From contig JAETXT010000015.1 in the NCBI GenBank assembly GCA_019188255.1, forward strand, positions 992,001-1,056,000: a DNA stretch of 64,000 nt, given 5' to 3'. Source of the stretch: Verticillium longisporum. Lineage: Eukaryota > Ascomycota > Sordariomycetes > Glomerellales > Plectosphaerellaceae. Positions 21,368 through 33,000 of the stretch are shown here, piece by piece. Numbering within the stretch: the stretch's first letter is position 1; every line of letters begins with the position of its first letter. Below the pieces are notes generated by a model, which was not told the origin of the DNA, did no database searches, and saw only the letters and a program-made list of their open reading frames with translations. A program made the translations under genes and the position numbers.

Positions 21368-22681
21368 ATGGCGACCTTTGCAACCTCGACACCTTCACCC
21401 CAGCCATCAGGCATCCGCACTCCTCCCACACCCAAGCACGGCTACAGCGACCACTGGGAGCCCTACTCGCCGCGCAAGTCAGCCCGCATCTCTTCGCAGC
21501 GCGCAACCCACCGAACGCCCTCTCCCTCTTCATCTCACCGCACACCTCGCACGACCAGGAAATCCACCGTCGCCGCGACAGCCATCATGTCGCCCGCCTT
21601 TTCGCCTCAGAAGAGGCGCCTTCCTGCTCTCGATGCCGTGCACCGCGCATCATCGTCAAGGAGCGTTGCTCACACCCCCCCGGCACGACAAGGTGGAGCA
21701 GGACGACTCGCGAGCGGCAGCCTTTCACCGTCGCTCCGGCATGCTGCCCACGCCTGTGAAGACCCCTAGGAAGGCACCGACCGAGACGCAGGCCGCGAGT
21801 ATCGAGGCTGTTGCCCGCAATCTGTTTGTTGACGACGACGCTCTGACGACACCCCGGAAGAAGCGTACACCTAAGAAGTACACGGGCATGTCTCTGGAGA
21901 GCTTCACCGCCGAGGCTGTCCAAGACGATATCCAGATCTTCACCGACTCGCACGACCGCGTGCCCGAGGTCGTCAACAGCTTCGTGAACCCCTTCTTCGG
22001 CTCCAATACGGATGCACAGCCCGAGCCGCGCCTTCGCCGGAGCAAGCGCAAGGTGACCGTACCTGGAGAAGGCGCTCAGCACGTGGATGAAGCTCTTCAG
22101 CGTGAGGACGGAATGGTCTATGTCTTGTGAGTAATCCTCCGTTCCTTCCCTCCCTGTGAGCCTGGTAGCTGACTGTGCGATTTAGCCGTGGCAAGAAGGT
22201 GTTCCGCAAGTTGGCCGATATCGACGACGGCCTTGACGTGGAGGAGGCACTGGAGGGTCATCTCGGCGGTACCCTCACCCGGGCGTCCATCAAGCCCCGC
22301 CGCCTGTTCCAGCGCACTGAGCCTCCCGAGATTCTCGTTACGCCCGAGGATGAGGAAGCGCTCACTGACATTGAGGATCATCACATGGATGAGGAGGACA
22401 AGGTCGAGGAGACGCCCGAGACGCCAGTTGCCGAGGATTCCTGCCCTGCCACTCCTGCCGCACCCCGATTCGGCCCCGCTGCCACGCCTCCTGGCACGCG
22501 CCGCACCACTCGCTTCCTCTCCAAGAGCGAGGATGCGACACCCTCCAGAGCCAAGACGGGCCGCACGCTCTTTGAAGATTGGCGTCGTGTCAAGAGCCGA
22601 CCTGAGAGCACAGAGCGTACGATCAAGAGGCCTGCCGGCGATGAGCTCAGCGCAGCCACACCCAAACGCACCAGGTCCTAG
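21368..22681 (+). CDS. Uncharacterised S/T-P-rich fungal protein, possible cell-cycle regulator (one-base frame break)
   Basis: I do not recognise the family beyond a feeling that related sequences occur in other filamentous fungi. Exon 1 21368-22126, exon 2 22186-22681 (59-bp intron), joining as MVYV|FRGKKVFRKLADID; about 417 aa. The start is ACCATGG. The C run 21675-21681 appears one base too long: removing one C joins RSVAHTP to RHDKVEQDDSR. Roughly twenty Ser/Thr-Pro dipeptides (RTPPTP, YSPRK, LPTPVKTP, TTPRKKRTPKK, ETPETP) suggest a cyclin-dependent kinase substrate. The middle block (KYTGMSLESF, DDIQIFTDSHDRVPEV, NPFFGS) and the FRGKKVFRKL block look most structured. The rest is predicted disordered with acidic and basic patches. 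Divergent from duo1 and sharing its MCB-bearing promoter. Role inferred only. Confidence 0.7.
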
Positions 22682-23661
22682 ATGTGTCTGGGACTCTGAC
22701 CCGTTCTCTGACTAGGTCTCTGTGGTTCTTTGGCCTTTTTCTGCTTCACTTCGGTAATCTTCTCTTTCCTCGACACATGGCGAATCATGATGATGATTCA
22801 CCTGACTGGGCATGACTGGCTGTTCTATATCCCTACTCTTTCTTTCTGTTGGCTGGAAGAGCAGACAGCGCCGGTGTCCGAGGTTTTTGTGTACACTTTT
22901 CTCTACATGACGCATTTGGTTTGCGGGGCCCTCTTTCGGCCTTTGGTTTTTTTTTTCGTTTTTCTGTTTTTACATGATGACTGGTAACGGATATCCGCTG
23001 TGGCCCGCTCGAGGCATAGCATCAAGGGAGAAAAGGGAGCGAAGTGTAATTACGCCCTGTTGCCAGTCATGTCAGATATGGGAATGGGTTTCGGCGGAGG
23101 GGAACATAACTCCGTAGGTAGCAACTTTTTTTTTTCCTTCCTCAGGTAGGTTGGCAGCAGGCTCGCGGTGTCAGGTCAGGGCAAGGCATGACAGAATGAT
23201 TCCCCCTCAATACGACTTGCTTGGACCTATTGCTTGGCCATTCGTGACGTGTGTTTTACGTGGTGTGTCATGGAACATTGTGTCATGGAACAAACAGCTG
23301 TGACAATACCGGAGCATTTGATGACCAACAACAGGCCAACGGCAAACACCCACCACATGTTAGCCCCAGGAAGAGAAGAGACCAAGAGAATGTACATGTA
23401 GAGGCCCGTTCCGAGGCAATAGCGCAATGGCGTGGATTGGGCGTCGATGAGCATCGAGGAACCCCACTATTGCATCCCACTTCGCTCGACCCACAACGCT
23501 CAACCGCCACCATCTTCTTCACGACCCCTCCTCTCGGTCTTACCCTCACCTCACCTCACCTCACGTCACCTCCATCTCTCCTCCTCTCATCTCCTTCTCG
23601 CTTGCAGTCTCGGGCATTTCAACGTAGAGTTTCTGCATCGGCAGACACACGACAAGACACG
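22682..23661. other. Intergenic, no gene seen
   Basis: 3' region of the S/T-P-rich gene and promoter/leader of the SurE-TTL gene. T-rich homopolymers occur around 22950 and 23125, and the final 200 bases are a CTCACCTCACCT-like pyrimidine-rich leader. No gene supported. Confidence 0.6.
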
Positions 23662-26426
23662 ATGCACATCCTCGTGACCAACGACGACGGTCCCCCCTCG
23701 CCCCATTCGTCCCCCTACGTCGCGTCCCTCGTCGCCGAGCTCAAGAAGGCGGGCCACACCGTCTCGGTCTGCCTCCCTCACACGCAGCGGTCCTGGATCG
23801 GCAAGGCCCACATCATCGGCCAGTCCGTCAAGCCCGTCTACTACACGCCGTCGCCGAACCTGTACGGCGATGACGCCGAGGGCACCATCCACACGCGGCC
23901 CACGACGTCGGACCCCGCGACGCCCGGCACCTTTGACGCCGGCAAGGAATGGGTCCGCGTCGACGGCACGCCGGCCTCGTGCGTCCAGATCGGGCTGCAC
24001 CACTTCTTCGCCGAGCGCGGCCCCGTCGACCTCGTCGTCAGCGGGCCCAACTACGGCCGCAACACGACGGCCGTCTTTGCCCTGTCGAGCGGCACCCTCG
24101 GCGGCGCCATGGAGGGCGCCATCTGCGGCAGGAAGGCCGTCGCCCTGAGCTACGCCTTCTTCTCGCGCAACCACGACCCCGTCATCATCGGCGGCGCCGC
24201 GCGCCACGGCGTCCGCGTCATTGAGAGGCTGTACGCCGACTGGCCCGCCGACGCCAGCGTCGACCTCTACAGCGTCAACGTGCCGCTCGTCGAGGGCGTC
24301 GAGACCCACAAGACGCTGTGGACCGCCGTGCTGCAGAACTACTGGCACGACGCCGGCTGCTTCCAGGAGCTCGACGGCGATGCCGCCGACGAGGTGGTCG
24401 AGGAGGAGAGGATACGCGAGGGCCAGGGCGGCGAGGTCCAGGGCGGCGAGAGGAAGGCCGACGAGCTGCTGCACAAGCACAGGCAGAGGCAGAGGCACTT
24501 CAAGTGGGCGCCGTCTTTTGGCGGCGTCTACAAGAGCGTCGAGGATGCGCCGCCCGGCAACGATGGCTGGGCTGTCGAGAAGGGATACACAAGGTGAGAA
24601 CACTCTCTTCTGCAATTTCCCCCTTGTTTTTTTCTTCTTCTTTTTCTTTTCTCTTTTTCCTCTTTTTCAGGATCCCCACTGACAGGCACAGCGTCACGGC
24701 CTTGAAGGCAAACTTCTGGCACGCCGCGGAGCATCTGCATGAGAAAGAGCTGGTTCTGTGAGTACATATGCCTTGCTTTTTGACACTCCCCCCCCCTTTT
24801 TTTTTCTCTTGAGCAGGGAGCGGGCACCTGGAGATGCGAGATATACGGAGGGTCAGCTCTGGTGCCAGGTTCGGAGTCGACGAGCAACAGACGGACATGA
24901 CTGCGATCGAGCGAGGACAAGAACCTCCCCCACCAAGCAACGCTTGCTTGCCTGTATCCTACGCAGAAACCGGCAGAACCCATATAATAGAGCAAAGTCT
25001 TACGCTTGTGTTTACTAGTTCGCCGCCCCTGGAGGAGAAGGCTAAGACGCGCAGCCAGCAACTACCCCTGCGGCCCGCCGTGGCCCAGAAGCCGGAACAG
25101 GCAGAGACGGCCAAGTGCTACGCCGTTGTCGATTACGGCGACGAATACGTCCAGCCCCTGATCCTGGACGCCATGAACTCCCTCCTGCCCGAGGGATCCT
25201 GGGAGTTGCTGCCCCACACGCCATCATCGTCAGCTGATCAAGTCCTGTCGCTGGCGAACATTGTCCCCTCGCCGACGGCCAAACTCGTGCAGATTGCACC
25301 CTACGAGACGCTTGACTTTGAGTACGCCGCCGACCACTCGTCCACCGTGCTCATCAACAGTTACATGATCCGCAAGGCTCTCATCCGGAAGCACTACCTG
25401 TCCTCGACGGTGGAGACGTGGTCCGCCAAGCACCCGTCCTCGTCGCTGGCCACGGGCGTCAAGCGCAGCGAGCACTTTGAGCTCGACTACGCCGAGTTTC
25501 TCGACGACGCCCTCGTCGAGGCCTTTGACCTGCGCGAGAGCCTCGAGCGGAACGAAGAAAAGGAAGACCCGGCGCAGCGGGACTGGTGGATCCTCAAGCC
25601 CGGCATGAGCGATCGCGGCCAGGGCATTCGGCTCTTCAGCACGCAGGACGAGCTGCAAGCCATCTTTGACGGATGGGAGGCCGACAGGCCCGACAGCGAT
25701 GCCGGCCAAGACGAAGACGAAGACGAAGAAGCAGCCGGCGGCGGCGGCGACCGCGACGGCAGCGGCGACTACATCACGACATCGCACCTGCGCCATTTTG
25801 TCGCCCAGCCGTACATCCACCCGCCGCTGCTCCTCGACACGGACAGCCGCAAGTTTCACATCCGCACGTACGTCCTGACCGTCGGCTGCCTGTCCGTATA
25901 CGTCTACAGCGACATGCTCGCGCTCTTCGCGGGCGCGCCGTACGCGCCGCCGTGGACGGCGCCCGAGGACCTCGACGCCCACCTCACCAACACGTGCCTC
26001 CAGGTGGCGGCCGGCAGCGACGCCGCCACGGCGACGCAGCCGACGGTGCGGCGGCTCGCGGCCCTGGGGCTCGCGCCCGCCGTCGAGCGGCGCGTGCGGG
26101 CCAAGATCGGCGCGCTGACGGGTGACGTCTTCGAGGGCGCGGCGCGCGGCATGACGGTGCACTTTCAGCCGCTGCCCGGCGCGTTCGAAGTGTACGGGCT
26201 CGACTTCCTCGTCGATGCCGCGGGCGAGGCCTGGCTGCTTGAGGTCAACGCCTTTCCGGACTTTAAGCAGAGCGGCGACGGCCGGACGGGGCAGGTCGTG
26301 GCTGGCTTCTGGCGGGGCGTCGTGCGGACGGCTGTGGCGGGGTTCTTCGGCGTCGAGACCCCCGCCGCCGGAGAGGGGGAGGGCACGATGGAACTTGTGA
26401 GGGAGGTTGATCTGGGTCGGAGGTGA
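23662..26426 (+). CDS. PBY1: PBY1-like fusion: SurE-type phosphatase plus tubulin-tyrosine-ligase domain
   Basis: Yeast Pby1, a P-body protein, has this same SurE then TTL layout. Exon 1 is 23662-24593, exon 2 24671-24757, and the last exon runs to 26426. The N-terminal half starts MHILVTNDDG with the SurE metal site, then RVDGTPASCVQIGL and VSGPNYGRN. The C-terminal half has YAVVDYGDEYVQPLI, the ATP-grasp loop WWILKPGMSDRGQGIRLF, RKFHIRTYVL and DFLVDAAGEAWLLEVNAFPDF. The junction is uncertain. The simplest model splices 24757 to 25019 across a 261-bp intron (GTGAGT...ACTAG), keeps frame and gives 808 aa; a model with an extra exon from 24817 ending at a weak GTGCCA donor is also possible. 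Two separate genes are less likely, because exon 2 has no stop before the donor. SurE and TTL calls sure; splice at the junction not. Confidence 0.85.
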
Positions 26427-28897
26427 TCTTTGGCCCGCTCAGTCTCTGGCGCGTGTGTCTGCATGGGACATGGGGTTTGGATGGTGTTCCGGGTTATCAA
26501 AATGGTCAACTATGGGGTAAAAAGTTTTGTGTTCTTGCGTTCTGGATGAAGCACGGCGAGAGAGGCTTGCAGGCCAGGGTTAGACGGTAATGCTTCAGAC
26601 TGGTTTTTCATGCTCCTGTGTCACAGCTCGCGACACTCGCGTGCGATCATAGGTCTGTCACGTTTGATCATGTCTTGTGACTGAGTGTGGTGAAGCACCC
26701 CGCATGACGCTTCGTGAACTTACATTGGGTGGCTTGGCTTGCGGACATGCAACTGAGGGTCTCACGCAGTTGAAACTGTCGAGAGCCTCGTGCCATTAGC
26801 ATGATATGCTGCGCATGTGGTCTGATCATGGCTACTGAATGGGGCTGTGTCCATCCTGCCGATGGCCCCCTCGAAGGAAGCAGCTGTGCGGACCACTGGA
26901 CAACTTGATACAACGAACAGCGCTCTATCAGCCTCAGAGTGTCGATGGTTCTTCAATTACAAGAAGGCCATATCAATGCCTGAGATCAGCCTTCGATACT
27001 TGATCGATCGAAAGCATCCATACTTTCTCAATCGCGGGTGCTCATGACACAACGATAGGATGAGACCAGAAAATAACAGACCCTAGGAGATATCGGATGT
27101 CATGAAAGTACCTAGCCAGGCTTCTCCCTTGCCTTGTGCGCGAATCAAGCTCATGGGCATGGGGGCCTTGGGGCATACGAGGGTCGCTACCAAAGTGGGA
27201 GCAACCCAGCACCAACGCAGCACCAAGGCGCACTCTGCATGTTGCGCATGATATCATTCCGATTGGGATCACCTCGCCCCATGGCTGTCAATTTTGTCGA
27301 ACCAAAGTCTACGTCCAGAAACATGCCACGCAAGTTGTCGCTCATTTCAGACGGGCTAACCTGATCTTGAGTTTGCCTTGCAAGCTTGTACGGTCCTGAT
27401 ACCGACGAAAACCATCGGATCGTGTCTTCCACGGCGCACGTAGAGTTTCGTCGAGCCACTCAGCCTCCAAGACCAAATCTACAGTGCGACACACATGTTC
27501 CAAAGACGCCGATGGACACCACGATTGATATCACGACAGATGCAACCCACTGAGGCAACCCACTGAGGCAAGCCAAACCGAGCCAAGAGCTCGGCCGGTT
27601 TCGCAATAAGGCAACCCCAAACGAGGATGGAAGCGCGGATAGGCAAAATGCAGTGCAGATCCGACAGGTTGAGACGGGCGGGAATAACACTGGGAGGCAC
27701 AGACGCATTGAAGCTTTGCCGTGCTGAAGACAAGGTCCCGTTTCGTACCAAACAACCTGTCACCCTTGGACAGGGCGAGTGGCTCAGGCGCCAGAGTCGG
27801 GCGGTTTGAGGCGCTTGGTGTGAAGCGCCCGTCTTTGGGGCTAAAGGGGGCGTGGCACTCGTCTTGTTTCGCTCCATCTTTTCTGTGTGTGCTGGGCAGT
27901 TTTCGTCCCAAGGGGCTCTCAGCGAACATGATTGGAGCTGGATTCGCGGTTTGCTTCTTCTTCACGCCTGATTGATGACAGCTCACGTCGGTCCTCCCAA
28001 GGCCTCCTGAGGAGTACGTACGTAGACACGTGCCCATTGACCAATCTTGGTGTCAAATTGGCAGTTCCGAACAGCCGTTCACTCCCTTGTCTGCCGCGGT
28101 CAATTTTGCAGTGCTCGGGGGGATGGGCCAGGGGTGGAGCTTGGCATGGCACGGAGATCATGCCAAGAAACGAGATGAGCGTCCCTTGTCGGTTTGGTTG
28201 GCCAATGTTCCAAGTTCGCTGGGCCTGGTTGTTTCTAGACGGGGTGGAGATTTGTCGGCCCTGGAGGTATTGTCAACAAGGCGATTGTAATGAGACGAAG
28301 GGAGGGAGGGAGGGAGGGAGAGAGGAAGCTTAGCCATCAGATGCAAACCAAGACGGCTGGAAGAAGGCGAGAAAACCATGTCATTGTTGGCCTGACCAGG
28401 CTGGGCCAGCCCAGTGCCTGGGAGCTTCGTGTTGAGACCATTTTGCGTACTTGTACCATGTAGCTCACTCTGAACCCCCCCTGCTTGCTCGCTCGCTGGA
28501 TACCTGTACCAAGCAAGCCGAGGTGAAAAGGCTTATACTTGCACAACAAACAGGTGAATATGGTTTACAAACAGCGGTAGCCATGCGGGAACACGAGGCA
28601 CCAAGGACCAACGGCAGCAGACGGAGCGCATGCCCGCCCCATCCGCCCACAGTCGCATTCCGGGGTACCTCTCGAGAAGGTCAGAAAGAGGAGCGGATAG
28701 GGCGCGTAGCTGAGGCAACTGGCGATTGGCATGATGCCCGCTCGATGTTGTGCATTTATCTCTTTGTCTTGTCGTGCCATGGTATGCCCCGCCCGGTGCT
28801 TGACGACATTGATGTCTCGAGCAGGATGGATGCGGTGGGAGACTGGCGGGCGACGGGGGAGACACGAGGCAGCACTGGAGAAGGTCCTTTGCCTGCC

Positions 28898-29530
28898 TGT
28901 ACCTAGGTAGGTACCTAAGACCTACTAGGTAGGTACGGCAAACATGTAGGTAGGGCTCTGATGTACAGGTACAGTACAGTAAGTACAGTACAGTACAGTA
29001 CAGTAGAAGTCAGTGGCCGAATAGCGATCTACCCGCGCCCCTGCATATGTCAAGCACCGAGGCCCCTGCGGCCACTACGCCCCAACAGTGCTAGCCTCCA
29101 CGGCCGAGGTGCCATCAACTCCTGCCCAAGCTGCCGTACCCCTGGGCCCCTGGCACCTTCCTCGAATCTTCCCTAGCCCTTCCCTCGGATGGGCCCCCAT
29201 TTGCCCCGTTCGCGAGAGCCGTGGCCAGTGAGAGACCCTGCCTCAGCAGTTGCACTGCCTCACTGGGGGGAGACGCGCCCAAGGAGCCTCAACGCTCATC
29301 ATATCTAAGGCTTGCTAAGGGAAGGTACCTACCTAGGTACAAGAAGGTACCTTAGGTATAGGTGGGTACCTTAGGTGTGCGAGGCGTGGTCCTGAGCGTA
29401 GGTACATGTACCTAGGTACCTACCTGGGTAGGTATCTCCAGAAGACAAGCAAGCAAGGTCCAGGTAGCCACGCACCTTACCTCAAGGTCACCTACCGAGC
29501 AAGGTACCTACGTACGTAAAAAGGTAGCGA
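28898..29530. repeat. Dense array of GGTACCT / CCTAGGTA palindromic motifs
   Basis: Repeated, imperfect TACCTAGGTA, GGTACCTA and AAGGTACCTT units are packed at 28898-28955 and again at 29320-29530, separated by about 360 bp of ordinary sequence. Units are irregularly spaced and in both phases, unlike a simple tandem array. Sparse copies appear near 3365, 45715-45755 and 61185, so the motif is scattered through intergenic DNA of this genome. Confidence 0.75.
28963..29005. repeat. TACAG/GTACA pentanucleotide microsatellite
   Basis: About eight imperfect repeats of a five-base GTACA unit, directly following the first block of GGTACC motifs. Confidence 0.85.
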
Positions 29531-30044
29531 AGGCAAAGGTAAAATAATGCATGTCGCAGGAAGCAAACTTCCGCTGCTTGCTATTCTCGGCATTTGTGTT
29601 CGATGTCGTGTTTTTTTCTCCTTCTGCTGCTTTCTCCTCTTGACATCTAATCCAAAACCCCCTCCCTTGGCCCGCCGCCCCTGCTGGCTTGATCCATGTT
29701 TGTGCGCGTGTGCCTTCGACAACCGCCCTGCACCCACCGCTTCACTCTACGTTACTTGACTTCATCACACTCCTTCTCACAATCATAACCAGCAGAGCAG
29801 AAGCAGCTCGGTACCGTTCATGACGCTCGCCAACATCTGCGGACCCTTATTCACCATCCTCCATGGCACTTGAGCACCTCTCGCTGCCTCGTTCCATGCC
29901 ATTCTGAACCTCACAACAACATTCTTTACTTTTACTTTTCCGATATATCTTGTATTGCTCCTCTTCGATTGTTCCTCTTCGAACTCGATCCCAGCGCACC
30001 ACAGCGCACGCCTCGCACTCGTCCAACACTAATAAACCGCCATC

Positions 30045-33000
30045 ATGGACCCCAATCGCGACGCGCAGGACCACCCTGCTCCTGCTCAGCGCAGACCTCG
30101 CGCGTATGTGTGACAAGAGCCTTGTCAACCCTCAGCTGTGGCCGTCGCGCCGTACGCAGTGCTAGTCCTACTAACGGGTGTACAGACCAACAATCACCAT
30201 TGACACCACGGCCGCGACCTCGACTCCCGATGTGCCTCACGACGCGCGAGCGAATCTTGGTGTCAGTCCTACCTCCCCTCAGGAAGATGCTATCAGTCCT
30301 TCCACCGTTGTCGACCCGGCCGCTGCGCAATGGATCGCTTCACAGAACATGCTCGCCGCCCAGGACCCCCATGCCCGCCCCGAGCTCCGCGCCGAAACCT
30401 CCTTCGACAGCAGAGATAGCCGGCCCCGGAGCCCACACAACGTTTCGAGCCCCATCACTGCCAGAGGAAACGATCGCGCCTTTCTCTCCGTGCCGACGAC
30501 CGCCCGTTCACGACGAAACTCTGTCGACGACGACCTGGATACCTCTCGGTCTTTCGTCTCCTCGCAAGGCGATACTCTCGCTGTGTCGGGCTCGAACGCT
30601 GAAAAGACCGGCTTCCACAGCCACCACCTCTCCAACGACAAGCTGATGAAAGACGACACTGCGCTGCAGCCGGACCAAGGGAAGGAGGGCGATTTCCAAG
30701 TCGACAACAACCCCTTCGCGTTCAGTCCTGGTCAACTGAGTAAGCTTCTCAACCCCAAGAGCCTGGCCGCCTTCTACAGAATTGGCGGCCTGGCTGGCCT
30801 TGAAAAGGGTGTCCAGAGCGATCGGAAAGCAGGCCTCAGTATCGAAGAGAACACTGTCCCTCAGCACGTCACGTATGAGCAGGCCACGAGCCACCTGGCA
30901 ATCAAGTCAGATGGCAGTCACAAGGAGGATGTTTCTGCGGCCCCTGCGCGTCCTCATCCCGCAGCGGGCGGGGACGGCAGCTTTGTCGACAGGAAGCGCG
31001 TTTTCAAGGACAACCGCCTTCCGGAGAAGAAGGGCAAGAGTCTTTTGCAGCTCATGTGGATCACATACCAAGACAAGGTTCTGATGCTTTTGACTGCTGC
31101 TGCTGTCGTCTCCCTCGCCATCGGCATTTACCAATCAGTAGGCGGCGAACACAAAGAGGGCGAGTCCAGGGTCGAGTGGGTGGAGGGCGTGGCCATTGTG
31201 GCTGCCATTGTCATTGTGGTCGTTGTTGGGTCCTTGAACGACTATTCCAAGGAGCGACAGTTTGCCAAGCTCAACAAGAAGAAGCAGGACCGCGATGTCA
31301 AGGTTGTTCGTTCCGGAAAGATTATGGAAATCTCCGTATACGATATTCTGGTGGGTGACGTCGTTCACCTGGAACCAGGTGACTTGGTTCCAGTTGATGG
31401 CCTGCTCATTGAGGGCTTCAATGTCAAATGCGACGAATCTCAGGCGACCGGAGAGTCCGACATCATCAAGAAGAAGGCGGCTGCTGACGTATTTGCCGCC
31501 ATTGAGAACCACGAAGATGTCAAGAAGATGGACCCCTTCATCCTCTCTGGCGCCCGTGTCATGGAAGGTGTTGGCACCTTCATGGTCACCTCGACTGGTG
31601 TGAACTCTACCTACGGCCAGACGCTCATGGCACTCAACGAGGATCCCGAAGTCACACCCCTTCAGTCCAAACTGAACATCATCGCCGAGTACATCGCCAA
31701 GCTTGGAGGTGCCGCCGGTCTGCTCCTGTTCATCGTCCTCTTCATCCGGTTCCTTGTGCGGCTGCCCCGTCTCGGTAGCGACGTCACCCCGGCTGACAAG
31801 GGTCAAATGTTCCTTGAAATCTTCATCGTTGTCGTCACCATCATTGTCGTCGCTGTTCCCGAGGGACTGCCTCTCGCCGTCACACTTGCCCTGGCTTTCG
31901 CGACCAGACGAATGTTGAAGGACAACAACCTCGTCAGGCATCTCAAGGCATGCGAAGTCATGGGCAACGCGACGAACATCTGTTCTGACAAGACGGGAAC
32001 GCTGACCCAAAACAAGATGCAGGTGGTGGCTGGCACGATCGGGACTACGCATCAGTTCGGCGGCCAGCGCCCTGGAAGCTCAGGCAGTGCTCTCGGCAGC
32101 TCTGCCGTCGAGCAGGGCGGTGACATCCAGATTCCCGAGTTCGTCAAGATGCTGGGTCCCGAGGTCAAGGATCTCCTTCTCAAGTCGATCGTCCTGAACT
32201 CGACTGCCTTTGAGGGCGAGGTTGATGGCGAGAAGTCATTCATTGGACCCAAGTCGGAGAGTGACCTGCTACTGCAGGCCCAGGCTCTTCTCGGAATGGG
32301 TCCGGACAGCGAGGAGCGCGCCAACGCGCAAACCCTTCAGCTTATCCCCTTTGACTCTGGTCGCAAATGCATGGGCATTGTTATCCAACTCCCGGGTGGT
32401 GGCGCTCGACTGTTTGTCAAGGGTGCCTCCGAGATTGTCGTCGCCCAGTGCAGCGAGCTTTTCGGACAACCGTCGACCGATGCCTCGCTGGTGTCCATGA
32501 CTGTCGACAACCACAAGATGGTGAACGGCCTCATTGAGAGCTACGCCTCGCGCTCCCTCCGTACGATTGGCCTTGCCTACAAAGACTTTCCCCAATGGCC
32601 CCCTCGAACCGCCCGTCGCGGTGACGCAGACAAGAACGAGATTCACTTTGAGGACCTATTCCGGAACATGGTCTTCGTCGGCATGGTAGGCATTCAGGAC
32701 CCTCTGCGTGAAGGCGTCCCCGAGGCTGTCCGCACGTGCCAGGGCGCCGGTGTCTGCGTCCGCATGGTTACAGGAGACAACAAGATCACTGCTCAAGCCA
32801 TCGCCAAGGAGTGCGGCATTCTGCAGCCTCACAGTGTTGTCATGGAGGGTCCAGAATTCCGCAACCTGACAAAGTACGAACAAATGGAGATTCTCCCTCG
32901 ACTTCACGTTCTCGCCCGTTCAAGCCCCGAGGACAAGCGCATCCTGGTTAAGCGCCTGAAAGAACAGGGCGAGATTGTCGCCGTCACAGGTGATGGCACG

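Larger units (their letters stand above)
26427..30044. other. 3.6-kb gene-free region upstream of the Ca2+-ATPase gene
   Basis: No supported gene. It contains the pby1 3' end, unremarkable sequence to about 28.9 kb, then a striking block of GGTACC/CCTAGGTA palindromic repeats and a TACAG microsatellite (28.9-29.5 kb). The final 300 bases form a CT/CA-rich leader before the pump's start codon at 30045. Confidence 0.5.

Noticed and set aside
23587..24615. 342-codon minus-strand frame opposite the SurE part
   Set aside because: Shadow of third-position GC bias; low-complexity Val/Asp/Arg content, no motif, and the + strand is clearly SurE.
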